Shown one piece after another: positions 18,951-26,881 of a stretch of 64,000 bases of DNA. Within the stretch, counting starts at the first letter, position 1; each line of letters starts with the position of its first letter. The position numbers and the translations under genes were made by a program. The notes beneath the pieces were generated by a model. That model worked only from the letters and a program-made list of their open reading frames with translations. It searched no databases and was not told the origin of the DNA. The stretch is taken from positions 186,001-250,000 of the forward strand of contig CAWBRW010000013.1 of the NCBI GenBank assembly GCA_963791235.1, written 5' to 3'. The stretch is from JALORV01 sp963791235. GTDB lineage: Bacteria; Pseudomonadota; Gammaproteobacteria; Burkholderiales; Burkholderiaceae_F.

Positions 18951-20261
18951 TTAAAGCGCCTTCAGCCGCGATCTGGCGTCCGCTGCGTAGCGGAAGTCCT
19001 TGTCGAGTTCCAGCGCTTTCTTCAGGGCGGCCGCCGCTTCCTTCTTCTTGCCCTGTTCTGCGTAGACAACGCCAAGGTGATACCGGTAGATCGGTTGCGT
19101 GGGATTGTCCGCGATGGCCCGTTCGATCGCCTTGCCGGCTTTATCAAGTTCGCCTCGCGCGCGGTATACCCAGCCGAGCGTGTCATACAGGGTGGTCGTC
19201 TTTGGCGAGATCTCGATCGCCTTGTTGGCCCACGCCAGGGCCTCATCCAGACGATCCTTGCGTTCGGCAGCCATGAACGCGAGGTTGTTGTAGGCACCGA
19301 ACATCCGCGGCTCATACTTGACCGCATCAAGATAGGCCTTCTCGGCCTCGGACCAGCGCTGCGCCCCCTGGAGCGCAACGCCCATCCGGAAATACAGCAG
19401 CGCAGGTTCCTTCACCGCCACCGCACCGGCACGGTACGCCGCTAACGCGCCGTCGATGTCGTTCTTCGCCAAGAGAAGATCCCCCCGCTCCACCTGGGCC
19501 GGAAGAAATCCCGGATCGATCTTGATGGCCTTATCAAGCTCGGCCAGCGCCAGGTCAAATTTCCCCTGCGATGCGTAAAGGCGCGCTAGCGAGTGCACCG
19601 GCGCTGGGTCGGCTGGCGCAAGCGACTCGGCCTGTCGGTAGACGATGACCGCTTCGTCCATGCGGCTCTGCGCGGCCAGTGCCCTGGCGAGCCCGAGGTA
19701 TGCGCGAACGTAGCGGGCGTCGCGTTGTATGGCAGCACGATAGGCCTCCTCGGCTGCCTTCGGCTTTTTCAGCCCAGCCAGATAGGTTTCCCCAAGATCG
19801 GCTTGCGCTTCGGCAGAACCCGGATCGAGCGAAATCAACTTCTTGAACGACGTCTCAGCCTCGGCGTACCGACCTCGTCGGTATTGCTGCGTAGCCCATG
19901 TCCGCAGCGGAACCGTGTCCTTCGGATCGGCGGCCATGGCTTTCTGCAGCCATGAATCCACCTGCGCAGCGTCATTCCTGCGACCCGCGACTTCCGCCAG
20001 GCCCAGATACGCACCCGGGAGCTTCGGATCGAGGCGCGCGGCTTCCTTGAACGCAGCCTCTGCTGCGCCGTTCTCACCGCGACGCAATGCCTGGAAGCCC
20101 TCCTCCACCTTGGTCTGGGCGGCCGAAGCGGGTGCCGGTGCAGGGGTGGGTGCCTTGCGGGCGGCGCCCCCCCGTTCAATCGGGGCAGCGCAAACCTGCA
20201 ACGGATGCGAAACAACCAGGCCTGCCGTCAGCCCGACGACGATGGACGCACGCAACTTCAT
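18951..20261 (-). CDS. Tetratricopeptide-repeat protein, probably exported
   Basis: A 436-residue protein. It has an N-terminal signal-like helix (ASIVVGLTAGLVV, about residues 5-25), a Pro/Ala linker (about 37-48), then about ten TPR units to the C-terminus (for example GAYLGLAEVAGRRND, LGETYLAGLKKPK, YDTLGWVYRARGELDKA). TPR arrays are protein-protein scaffolds. Convergent with the PEP-CTERM gene, it could belong to the same surface-polysaccharide context, but it is shorter than the TPR lipoprotein of exosortase loci and no lipobox is seen. Specific role unknown. Confidence 0.8.
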   Translation of the reverse strand: MKLRASIVVGLTAGLVVSHPLQVCAAPIERGGAARKAPTPAPAPASAAQTKVEEGFQALRRGENGAAEAAFKEAARLDPKLPGAYLGLAEVAGRRNDAAQVDSWLQKAMAADPKDTVPLRTWATQQYRRGRYAEAETSFKKLISLDPGSAEAQADLGETYLAGLKKPKAAEEAYRAAIQRDARYVRAYLGLARALAAQSRMDEAVIVYRQAESLAPADPAPVHSLARLYASQGKFDLALAELDKAIKIDPGFLPAQVERGDLLLAKNDIDGALAAYRAGAVAVKEPALLYFRMGVALQGAQRWSEAEKAYLDAVKYEPRMFGAYNNLAFMAAERKDRLDEALAWANKAIEISPKTTTLYDTLGWVYRARGELDKAGKAIERAIADNPTQPIYRYHLGVVYAEQGKKKEAAAALKKALELDKDFRYAADARSRLKAL

Positions 20262-20414
20262 GATGTCTGATACTCCCCGAAAGAATTGAACCTCTGGGCC
20301 ACCGGCAGATCGACCGCTTTACGCGTGCCAGGCAGATCAACAGTTACCGGAGCCGACTGCGCCGTGACGCTATCGCCATAGGCCACCGGCCGCTCAGGGC
20401 GTTCGCATCGCATC

Positions 20415-20660
20415 CTACTTCTTCGCTCTGCCTGGCGGTAGTCGCTGACCGGGTAGACGCTGCGGCGTACCTGATCAGACGGTCGGCCACGTCGCGCGCA
20501 GCGATACCGACCACGCATAGGTGCGGCGCTCGCCGCTCACGCCGACACGGTTCACCGTCAGGGACATTGCGAACGACTTGCTGCTGGGTCGTACCGCTCC
20601 ACTGCACGCACTTCCTCGATGTAGATCCCGGCAGCGCGGCGCCGAAGTGCGGTCGATGTC
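20415..20660 (-). pseudogene. Degenerate 3' fragment of guaA (fragment A)
   Basis: On the minus strand the three frames together read as a decayed GMP synthase C-terminus. LRRRAAGIYIEEVRAVERYD compares with LRRADAIFIEELRASGWYD of the intact gene, VNRVGVSGERRTYAWSVSLRA with VKSVGVMGDGRTYEWVVSLRA, and the end LPPGRAKK-stop with KPPATIEWE-stop. It carries several frameshifts and is about 80 bp shorter than the matching part of guaA. It fills most of the 505-bp space between the TPR gene and the cytochrome cluster and shows no other gene. Confidence 0.65.
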
Positions 20661-20766
20661 GAAGGCGTCTGGCATTCCAATTCGGCGTTCCGCGTGCCAA
20701 AACGTTCTTCCAGATCAAGTTGCTGCTCGCGACCCGGCGTAGTTTTATGCGACGGGGAGGGGCGTT

Positions 20767-22035
20767 ATGGCCACGATTCCGAACGCGCGCGGTTGCCGGC
20801 CCGGGTCGCTTTACACCTGGATTCTGACGCCGGTTACGCGGCTGATCACGTTGGGAGCTTTGGGGCTCCTATGCGGCGTGACAACGGCCACGGCGCAACC
20901 CCGCAAGGCGAGTCCTCCCGACGACCTGCGGCCCGCGTACGCGACCTCCGCCGACGTCGCAGAGGGCAAACGCGTGGCTGATGGTCTGTGCGCGCGCTGC
21001 CATGGGGCAACCGGCATCAGTGCCACCAGCGGCGTGCCGCACGTCGCCGGCCAGCGTCCGTCCTACCTTTACACCAAGGTCAAGGCCTATCAGAGCGGTG
21101 CGCGTGACGACCACGCGATGGAAGGCGCGGTCAAGTTCCTCAACGACGACGCGCTGGTGAAGGTTGCCGCGTACTACGCGAGCCTCGAGCCACCACCGCC
21201 GGCCGCCGCCGAGGCTACGAGCAAGGTCGCCGCGCCGCTCGACCCGGCGGCCGCCGGCAAGGCCGCTGCGGCGGCCTGCGCAGGCTGCCACGGCGAATCA
21301 GGTGTTTCCGCGACTGCCGGTACTCCGAGCCTGGTCGGATTCGATGAAAAATATTTCGTCGCGGCGATGAACGCCTACAAGAGCGGCAAGCGCCAGCACG
21401 ACATGATGAAGATGATCGCCATGTCTGCCAGCGATACCGACGTCAGGCACATGGCGCTGTTCTACGCTTTGCAAAAACCTGCCGCGGCGCAATCGCCGTC
21501 CAAGGGGAATGCGGCAGCCGGCAAGACGGCGAGCGCGGCCTGTGCGGGCTGTCATGGCGAGCAAGGCGTGAGCGCCAATCCGGCCAACCCGAGCCTAGCC
21601 GGCCAGGACGCGCAGTATTTCGCAGCAGCGATGGCTGCCTACAAGAGCGGCGCGCGATCCGAGGAAACGATGAAGCTCGCCGCGGCCGGTCTGAACGATG
21701 TGGCGATCGCGGACCTGGCCGCCTATTACGCCGCGCAGCAGCCGCGGCAGCCGAAAGTGACCAAGCCGCTGATGCTCGCGGAGTGGGTCCAGCGCTGCGA
21801 CCGCTGCCACGGCATCAACGGCAACAGCACCGATCCGCGCGCGCCGGCCATTGCCGCGCAACGCGTCGAATACCTGCAAAAGGCACTGAAGGCGTACCAG
21901 AGCAACCAGCGCCGGAACTCGGTGATGGCGGCCATGTCGGCGTCCCTGACCGACGCCGATGTGGCGAGTCTCGCCGCATTCTATGCACGCCAGAAAGCAC
22001 GGCCCTTCGTATTCGTGATGATTCCGGGCAACTAA
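20767..22035 (+). CDS. Tetrahaem c4-like cytochrome c
   Basis: A 422-residue exported protein with four cytochrome c domains, each with a CXXCH site: CARCH (~residue 77), CAGCH (~173), CAGCH (~260) and CDRCH (~344). Each is followed by a c4/c553-type tail (YKSG...M and DLAAYYA). A hydrophobic segment (about 24-44) ending in TATAQ serves as signal peptide, so haems are attached in the periplasm. The start is ATG 20767, six bases after GGGGAGG. It is first in a four-gene plus-strand cluster carrying ten haem sites in total, probably an electron-transfer chain. The partner oxidoreductase is not recognisable. Confidence 0.85.
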   Translation: MATIPNARGCRPGSLYTWILTPVTRLITLGALGLLCGVTTATAQPRKASPPDDLRPAYATSADVAEGKRVADGLCARCHGATGISATSGVPHVAGQRPSYLYTKVKAYQSGARDDHAMEGAVKFLNDDALVKVAAYYASLEPPPPAAAEATSKVAAPLDPAAAGKAAAAACAGCHGESGVSATAGTPSLVGFDEKYFVAAMNAYKSGKRQHDMMKMIAMSASDTDVRHMALFYALQKPAAAQSPSKGNAAAGKTASAACAGCHGEQGVSANPANPSLAGQDAQYFAAAMAAYKSGARSEETMKLAAAGLNDVAIADLAAYYAAQQPRQPKVTKPLMLAEWVQRCDRCHGINGNSTDPRAPAIAAQRVEYLQKALKAYQSNQRRNSVMAAMSASLTDADVASLAAFYARQKARPFVFVMIPGN

Positions 22036-22060
22036 AGCGCCAGATCGAGGAGGAGACCCC

Positions 22061-22375
22061 ATGAAGCTGCGCCATCACATCCCGACTGCCCTCGTCCTCC
22101 TGGTGAGTTGCGTCTTCGGAACTGCGAGCGCCGCGGACATCGCGGCCGGCAAGGCGAGCTCGGCCGTTTGCGGCGGATGTCATGGGGCCAACGGCGAGGG
22201 CAACGGGCCGAATCCGCCGCTGGCCGGGATGGCCCCGGATCGCTTCGTACAGGCGATCAAGGATTACAAGTCGGGTAAGCGGTCCAGTGCCGCGATGAAG
22301 TCGTTCGCAGTATCGCTGGACGACAAGGGCACGGAGAACCTCGCCGCGTACTACGCCTCGCTCAAGAAGAAGTGA
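22061..22375 (+). CDS. Monohaem cytochrome c (c553/c4 type)
   Basis: A 104-residue periplasmic protein with a signal peptide (about residues 1-25, ending ASA), one CGGCH haem site near residue 37, and the class I tail KSGKRSSAAMKSF, which provides the Met ligand. A single domain like those in the tetrahaem proteins beside it, it could be the soluble shuttle between them and the membrane-bound member. It starts 25 bases after the upstream gene, with GAGGAG ahead of the ATG. Confidence 0.85.
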   Translation: MKLRHHIPTALVLLVSCVFGTASAADIAAGKASSAVCGGCHGANGEGNGPNPPLAGMAPDRFVQAIKDYKSGKRSSAAMKSFAVSLDDKGTENLAAYYASLKKK

Positions 22376-22453
22376 GTCGAGCCGGCGCTCCTGACGCGTC
22401 GCCGCGCGTCGACGCTGTGCCTGAATGTGGAGCAATGAGGAGAGGGAACAATC

Positions 22454-23242
22454 ATGAGTGAGGTACCGCTGCACCGCCTTTACCTTCACTTCTCGGAATT
22501 GCCCCTCAGCACGCGTGTGCTGTACACGGCAGTGCTGCTGATCCTCGGGCTGGCCTACGCGTTCGGCGGCATCTATCTGTACCACACGTATGCCGGCCGC
22601 GCCGGCGGCAATCCGATGCTGCTTACCTATCAGGACATCGTGGTTGCCTATAGCGGAAGCGGTACCGGCTCGCGCCTGGAAACCTCCCTGAGAGGCCCGA
22701 TGCGCGCGATGCTGCCGGCGGAAGAAGCCAAGCCGATCTTCGCCTGGATCGAGGCCGGAGCTGAACGCGCCGCCTATGAAGCCGACGTCCGGCCGACATT
22801 GGAGAAGCGCTGCATGTCATGCCACGACGGCAGCAACCCGCATCTGGCCAACCTGTCGAACTTCGACAACCTGCAGAAGATGACCGAACGCGACACCGGC
22901 ACCGGCATTTTCACACTGGTTCGCGTCTCGCACATCCACCTGTTCGGGCTGACGATGGTGTTCTTCATCCTCGGAACGATCTTCAGTCACGCCTACGTGC
23001 GTCCGGTCTGGTTCAAGTGCGCGGTGGTCGCAACGCCCTTCTTCGCACTTGTCCTGGACATCGGGTCCTGGTACTTCACCAAGCTCTATCAACCCTTCGC
23101 CTGGGTCGTCATCGGCGGCGGCACCTTGATGGGGCTGGCGTTCGCCTTCATGTGGGCGGTTTCGCTGTACCAGCTGTGGTTCTCGTCGACACCAGCACCG
23201 GTGGTCCAGCGGGTCGCCACCGAGCGCAAAGCCATCGATTGA
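22454..23242 (+). CDS. Membrane protein with a single CXXCH haem site
   Basis: A 262-residue inner-membrane protein of unusual build. One helix (about 27-47) precedes a ~110-residue periplasmic domain with one haem c motif (EKRCMSCHDG, ~119-124). Three or four helices follow (about 163-183 beginning HIHLFG, 190-211 and 218-245). His residues at the membrane border (VSHIHLFG, FSHAY) could bind a further cofactor. It lies between the monohaem and the second tetrahaem gene, so it is a good candidate for the quinone or membrane electron entry point of this cluster. I do not recognise a characterised family. Confidence 0.75.
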   Translation: MSEVPLHRLYLHFSELPLSTRVLYTAVLLILGLAYAFGGIYLYHTYAGRAGGNPMLLTYQDIVVAYSGSGTGSRLETSLRGPMRAMLPAEEAKPIFAWIEAGAERAAYEADVRPTLEKRCMSCHDGSNPHLANLSNFDNLQKMTERDTGTGIFTLVRVSHIHLFGLTMVFFILGTIFSHAYVRPVWFKCAVVATPFFALVLDIGSWYFTKLYQPFAWVVIGGGTLMGLAFAFMWAVSLYQLWFSSTPAPVVQRVATERKAID

Positions 23243-23316
23243 GCGACCGAGCGACGTGACCTTCGGCACACATCATGACTGGCCGTGAAAGCATTTCCGT
23301 TGCGGGTGCATTCAAG

Positions 23317-24447
23317 ATGTTTCGATTGACGGTCTGCATCTTCGCGCTCTTTACGCTCGCATCGTGCGGGGAAAGGGAAAGTGCGAAGACCAAGCCCGCG
23401 GGCGAGCCGATCGTCGACGTGAGCGCAGGCCAGGCGATTGCACAGCGCAGCTGCGTGAGCTGCCACCGCGCCGACGGCGCCGGCGCCGCGCCCGGCATCC
23501 CTCAACTGGGTCGGCAGAACGCCGCTTATCTCGTGCAGTCGATTCAGCACTACGCGGCCGGCACGAGGCGGCACGCGGTGCTGAAGGACATGACGCCTCA
23601 GTTGAGCGATGCAGACATCCGAAACGTCGCCGCGTACTACGCGAGCCTGTCCATACCTGCGGTCGCGCCGGTCACGACCCAAGGGCCAGGTCCCTACGAA
23701 CGGGGCAAGGCGAGTGCCGCGGCCTGCGCCGGATGTCATGGTGTCGATGGCAACAGCACAACCCCTGGCACGCCGAGCCTCGCCGGCCAGCAACCGATCT
23801 TCCTACTGGCCGCAATGGCGGAATATCACCGCGGCGATCGCAGCCCGCCCGCCTTGCAGGCGATGCTGCGACGTGCCGACTCCGTCGAACTCGAGAGTCT
23901 GGCGCTTTACTACGCGTCCCAATCGCCGAAAGCCCGCTCTGCGCCGGCGGTCGGCGATCCCGCGGCGGGCGAATCGCTGGCCCTGCGATGCACCGGCTGC
24001 CATGGCTGGCGCGGTGTCAGCGATGACGCTGCCACGCCGATGCTGGCCGGACAGGACCCCGCCTACCTCGTCAAAGCGCTGGGCGGTTACGGCAAGTCTC
24101 GCCACCATGCATCGATGGAGCGACAGCTCGGCCCGCTGGGCGAGAAGGAAGTCCGCGACATCGCAGCGTACTTTGCAGCGCAGAATGGAAGAGCGTCCCA
24201 GCCCGCTCAAGACCTGGTCGCGCAGCTATCGGACAAGTGCGACCGGTGCCACGGAGCTGTTGCTGGCGAGCCCCCTGCTCCCGTGCCGCGCATTCGCGGG
24301 CAGGACAAGGACTATCTGGTGATGGCACTGCGCTCCTATCGTGACGACCGCCGCGCAAGTTCGACGATGCACAAAATGAGCCTGCCGTTCAGCGAGGCGG
24401 CGATCGAAGGCCTTGCCGCTCATTACGCCCGGCAGCCCCATCAGTGA
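23317..24447 (+). CDS. Tetrahaem c4-like cytochrome c lipoprotein
   Basis: A 376-residue protein with four haem sites, CVSCH, CAGCH, CTGCH and CDRCH, spaced about 90-100 residues apart, each with a c4-type tail. It is a paralogue of the tetrahaem protein at 20767. Starting at ATG 23317 gives a lipoprotein signal (LFTLASC, with Cys17) so the mature protein is probably membrane-tethered. An in-frame ATG at 23275 would add 14 residues. It is last in the cytochrome cluster, 14 bases before the guaA 3'-end copy. Confidence 0.82.
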   Translation: MFRLTVCIFALFTLASCGERESAKTKPAGEPIVDVSAGQAIAQRSCVSCHRADGAGAAPGIPQLGRQNAAYLVQSIQHYAAGTRRHAVLKDMTPQLSDADIRNVAAYYASLSIPAVAPVTTQGPGPYERGKASAAACAGCHGVDGNSTTPGTPSLAGQQPIFLLAAMAEYHRGDRSPPALQAMLRRADSVELESLALYYASQSPKARSAPAVGDPAAGESLALRCTGCHGWRGVSDDAATPMLAGQDPAYLVKALGGYGKSRHHASMERQLGPLGEKEVRDIAAYFAAQNGRASQPAQDLVAQLSDKCDRCHGAVAGEPPAPVPRIRGQDKDYLVMALRSYRDDRRASSTMHKMSLPFSEAAIEGLAAHYARQPHQ

Positions 24448-24460
24448 TCGGGCGTCGCCC

Positions 24461-24600
24461 CTACTCCCACTCGATCGTGGCCGGCGGCTTGCCGCTGCTG
24501 TCGTAGACGACGCGGTTGATGCCGCGCACGTCGTCGATGATGCGATCGGAAGCGAAGCCCGGCGGCAGTACCATGACTTTGTCGCCGAGCGGCCGCCAAT
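24461..24600 (-). pseudogene. Duplicate guaA 3' end (fragment B)
   Basis: From the stop at 24461-24463 the first 94 bases match the 3' end of intact guaA (32681-32774) at 87 positions without gaps, and encode IIDDVRGINRVVYDSSGKPP followed by ATIEWE-stop. Beyond 24554 the similarity ends abruptly; the frame continues as NWRPLGDKVMVLPPGF, which does not align clearly. There is no start codon or upstream GMP synthase domain. It lies in the same orientation as guaA, 8220 bp away, and the 24448-24659 gap holds nothing else recognisable. Confidence 0.85.
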
Positions 24601-24659
24601 TCGCCTTCCCGCAGCGTTGCTGCGAGGAGTGACTGGCCTCCGCTTCACCCCCGGGGCGG

Positions 24660-25967
24660 TCACCGCTCCGGCTGCCGCGTATCGCCGCCCGCCTTAGTCC
24701 GCGACTGGATCGCGATGATCACCGGAACAAGCACCGAGGCGACGATGCCGGCGGCGAAGCCGTTGTTGTAAAGATTGAGGCCGCCGTGCACGGGTCCGAC
24801 CGTCAGCGCGGCGGACGAGTGGATGAAGCCCGCGACGACGCCCCAGTGCCAGCCGAAACGACCTGCAATCGGCGCCAGCGTGGTCCCGAAAAGCGCGGCA
24901 AGCAGGATCGACGGATCGTCGACGTTCCACGGTTTGGCCAGCGAGCCCAGGAACACGCCCAGCATGATCGGCACGATGTTCCGCGGGTGCTTGCCGAACG
25001 CGGCAAACCCGACGATGGTGAAGATCGCGCCGATCACCGGTCCGTTCAGATCGCCACCGACGGCAAGGATGTAGGCCATTCCGATCACGCCACACACGCC
25101 CATGTTGGCGAGCGTCGGCCCGAGCCCGGCCAGCGCGATGAAATCGGTCGGCGACTGGCCCGTCGTCGCCATCACTTTCCTCATTCCGGCGAGCGCCGCA
25201 CGATCCATCGAGAAACCGATGGCGATCATCGAGATGAAGAGAGCCGACAGGAACGAGCCGAGCAGGACGTTGTTTCCAGTCGTCCAGATGAAGACCGGAT
25301 CCGGCACGAAGCCGTATGACTTGTACAAAGCGACGACAAGTAATCCTACGAGACCCGCGGTGAACCCCATGTTGTAGAGGCTGAAGCCCATGTGCGCCTT
25401 GAAGAGCTGCGCGGCAGCGGGCGGGAGGACGAAACCGATCACCAGGCTGGTCGACACCGCGAGCGGCAGGCTGACAGCGAGCGGAAGGCTCGAACTGAAG
25501 AGGATTTCGGAGAATATGGGCGCAAGCGCGACGCCGAAGAAGGCCGTGTTGATGTTGACCGCAAACGCTTCACCCTTGAAACGGGAAAACAGCCAGACGC
25601 CGATGACGATGCCCCAGATGTTCAGGAGGTTCTTGCCGAACAGCGCGAAGCCGAGCACGAGAAAAAGGCATGCCACCGCCGCGCCGGTCATCTTCGCGCC
25701 GGCCCTGTAGTAGACAAGGCAGGCACATAGCGTCAGCGTCCCGGCGTTCACGCACGCCGCGCCGATGCCGCCCACACCGAAATAGTCGGTGAGCAGTGTG
25801 TCGCGCGTCGTCAGGATGGCCGCGAGCCCCTGTGCGACGGCAGAAGGGCCATCGATGACCAAGCCGAACGCAACGAATGCGACTGCGTACGCAGCGACAA
25901 GGACCAGGATGGCCCGATCCGACACCGGCGCCGGGCTGGTGCCGTGTTGTGCTGCCTTCGTGCTCAT
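24660..25967 (-). CDS. DUF1576 family integral membrane protein
   Basis: A 435-residue polytopic membrane protein with about 12 helices, matching DUF1576 (function unknown). It appears to be an internal duplication: each half contains an FGKNLLNI or FGKHPRNI element followed by LYNMGFTAG (first half) or LYNNGFAAG (second half). It is divergent from ureA with 112 bp between starts, so it may be co-regulated with the urease operon and act as a transporter. The start is ATG 25967, chosen for the GAGGT upstream and because the preceding seven codons of the longer frame carry no signal. Confidence 0.75.
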   Translation of the reverse strand: MSTKAAQHGTSPAPVSDRAILVLVAAYAVAFVAFGLVIDGPSAVAQGLAAILTTRDTLLTDYFGVGGIGAACVNAGTLTLCACLVYYRAGAKMTGAAVACLFLVLGFALFGKNLLNIWGIVIGVWLFSRFKGEAFAVNINTAFFGVALAPIFSEILFSSSLPLAVSLPLAVSTSLVIGFVLPPAAAQLFKAHMGFSLYNMGFTAGLVGLLVVALYKSYGFVPDPVFIWTTGNNVLLGSFLSALFISMIAIGFSMDRAALAGMRKVMATTGQSPTDFIALAGLGPTLANMGVCGVIGMAYILAVGGDLNGPVIGAIFTIVGFAAFGKHPRNIVPIMLGVFLGSLAKPWNVDDPSILLAALFGTTLAPIAGRFGWHWGVVAGFIHSSAALTVGPVHGGLNLYNNGFAAGIVASVLVPVIIAIQSRTKAGGDTRQPER

Positions 25968-26079
25968 TTGCGCATACCTCAATAACAAACTGGAATCAGT
26001 CTCTGAAGCTCCCCAGGCGGCACCACTACGCTAAGCTCGCGCAATCGCCGACTAGCGACGACGGCAAGAGGGAGCCCTC

Positions 26080-26382
26080 ATGCAACTGACGCCCAGGGAG
26101 TTCGACAAGCTTCTCATCTACATGCTCGCCGAGGTCGCACTCAAGCGCAAGGCTAAGGGCATCAAGCTCAACTACCCGGAAGCGGTCGCGATCATCTCCG
26201 CCGTCGCGCTCGACGGGGCACGCGCGGGCCAGACGATCGAGGAAGTCACGAAAGAGGCACGCACCGCGCTCACCAAGGCCGACGTGATGGATGGCGTCGC
26301 CGACCTGATCCCTATGGTCCAGGTCGAAGCCGTGTTCACCGATGGCAGCCGGCTCGTGACCGTACACACCCCCATTCAATGA
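26080..26382 (+). CDS. ureA: Urease subunit gamma
   Basis: 100 residues, the standard length. It starts MQLTPREFDKLLIYMLAEVA and contains KLNYPEA and GARAG, typical of UreA, which packs with beta and alpha in the urease trimer hydrolysing urea to ammonia and carbamate. GAGGGAG precedes the ATG. First gene of ureABCEFGD; the 112 bp upstream is shared with the divergent DUF1576 gene and should hold the operon promoter, though I see no clear box. Confidence 0.95.
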   Translation: MQLTPREFDKLLIYMLAEVALKRKAKGIKLNYPEAVAIISAVALDGARAGQTIEEVTKEARTALTKADVMDGVADLIPMVQVEAVFTDGSRLVTVHTPIQ

Positions 26383-26404
26383 CCGACGGACAAGGAGCGT
26401 AACG

Positions 26405-26869
26405 ATGGCGGCCGTCAAGTCCTATCCCAGCCTCGCCCCCGACGTCGACCCGGTCAAGGCCAACGTTCCGGTGGGCGGTTATGTATGCCGCAAGGAAGAG
26501 ATCTCGTACCACGAGAAGCTCCCGGTAACCACACTCACCGTGCGCAACACCGGCGACCGCCCGGTTCAGGTCGGCTCGCACTTCCACTTCTTCGAGGTGA
26601 ACCGCGCACTCGAGTTCGACCGCGCCGCGGCGTTCGGACAGCACCTCAATATCCCCGCGGCCACGGCGCTGCGATTCGAACCCGGCGACGAGCGCGAAGT
26701 GAAGGTCGTTCCCTACGAAGGCAAGCGCGGCGTGTACGGCTTCAACAACCTGGTCGACGGCCCGACCACGGGCAAGACCGCCGCGGCAAAGAAGGAAAAG
26801 GCGGTCGCGGCCGCGGCGAAGCGCGGGTTCCGTTCGCCGGCGGCAAAGAGCAAGACCGGAAAACGCTGA
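26405..26869 (+). CDS. ureB: Urease subunit beta with Lys/Ala-rich tail
   Basis: 154 residues. Residues ~15-116 are a normal UreB (PVGGYVCRKEEIS, VGSHFHFFEVN, GVYGFNNLV). The usual protein ends there; this one continues for about 38 residues rich in Lys and Ala (GKTAAAKKEKAVAAAAKRG...), a histone-H1-like basic tail. It begins 22 bases after ureA and ends 12 bases before ureC. Confidence 0.93.
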   Translation: MAAVKSYPSLAPDVDPVKANVPVGGYVCRKEEISYHEKLPVTTLTVRNTGDRPVQVGSHFHFFEVNRALEFDRAAAFGQHLNIPAATALRFEPGDEREVKVVPYEGKRGVYGFNNLVDGPTTGKTAAAKKEKAVAAAAKRGFRSPAAKSKTGKR

Positions 26870-26881
26870 CAAGGACGCGAC

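Noticed and set aside
20415..24600. One guaA copy split by insertion of the cytochrome cluster
   Set aside because: On the minus strand the fragment at 24461 is the 3'-most part but lies upstream of the fragment at 20415, which itself extends to a stop. The order does not fit a single split gene; two separate copies fit better.
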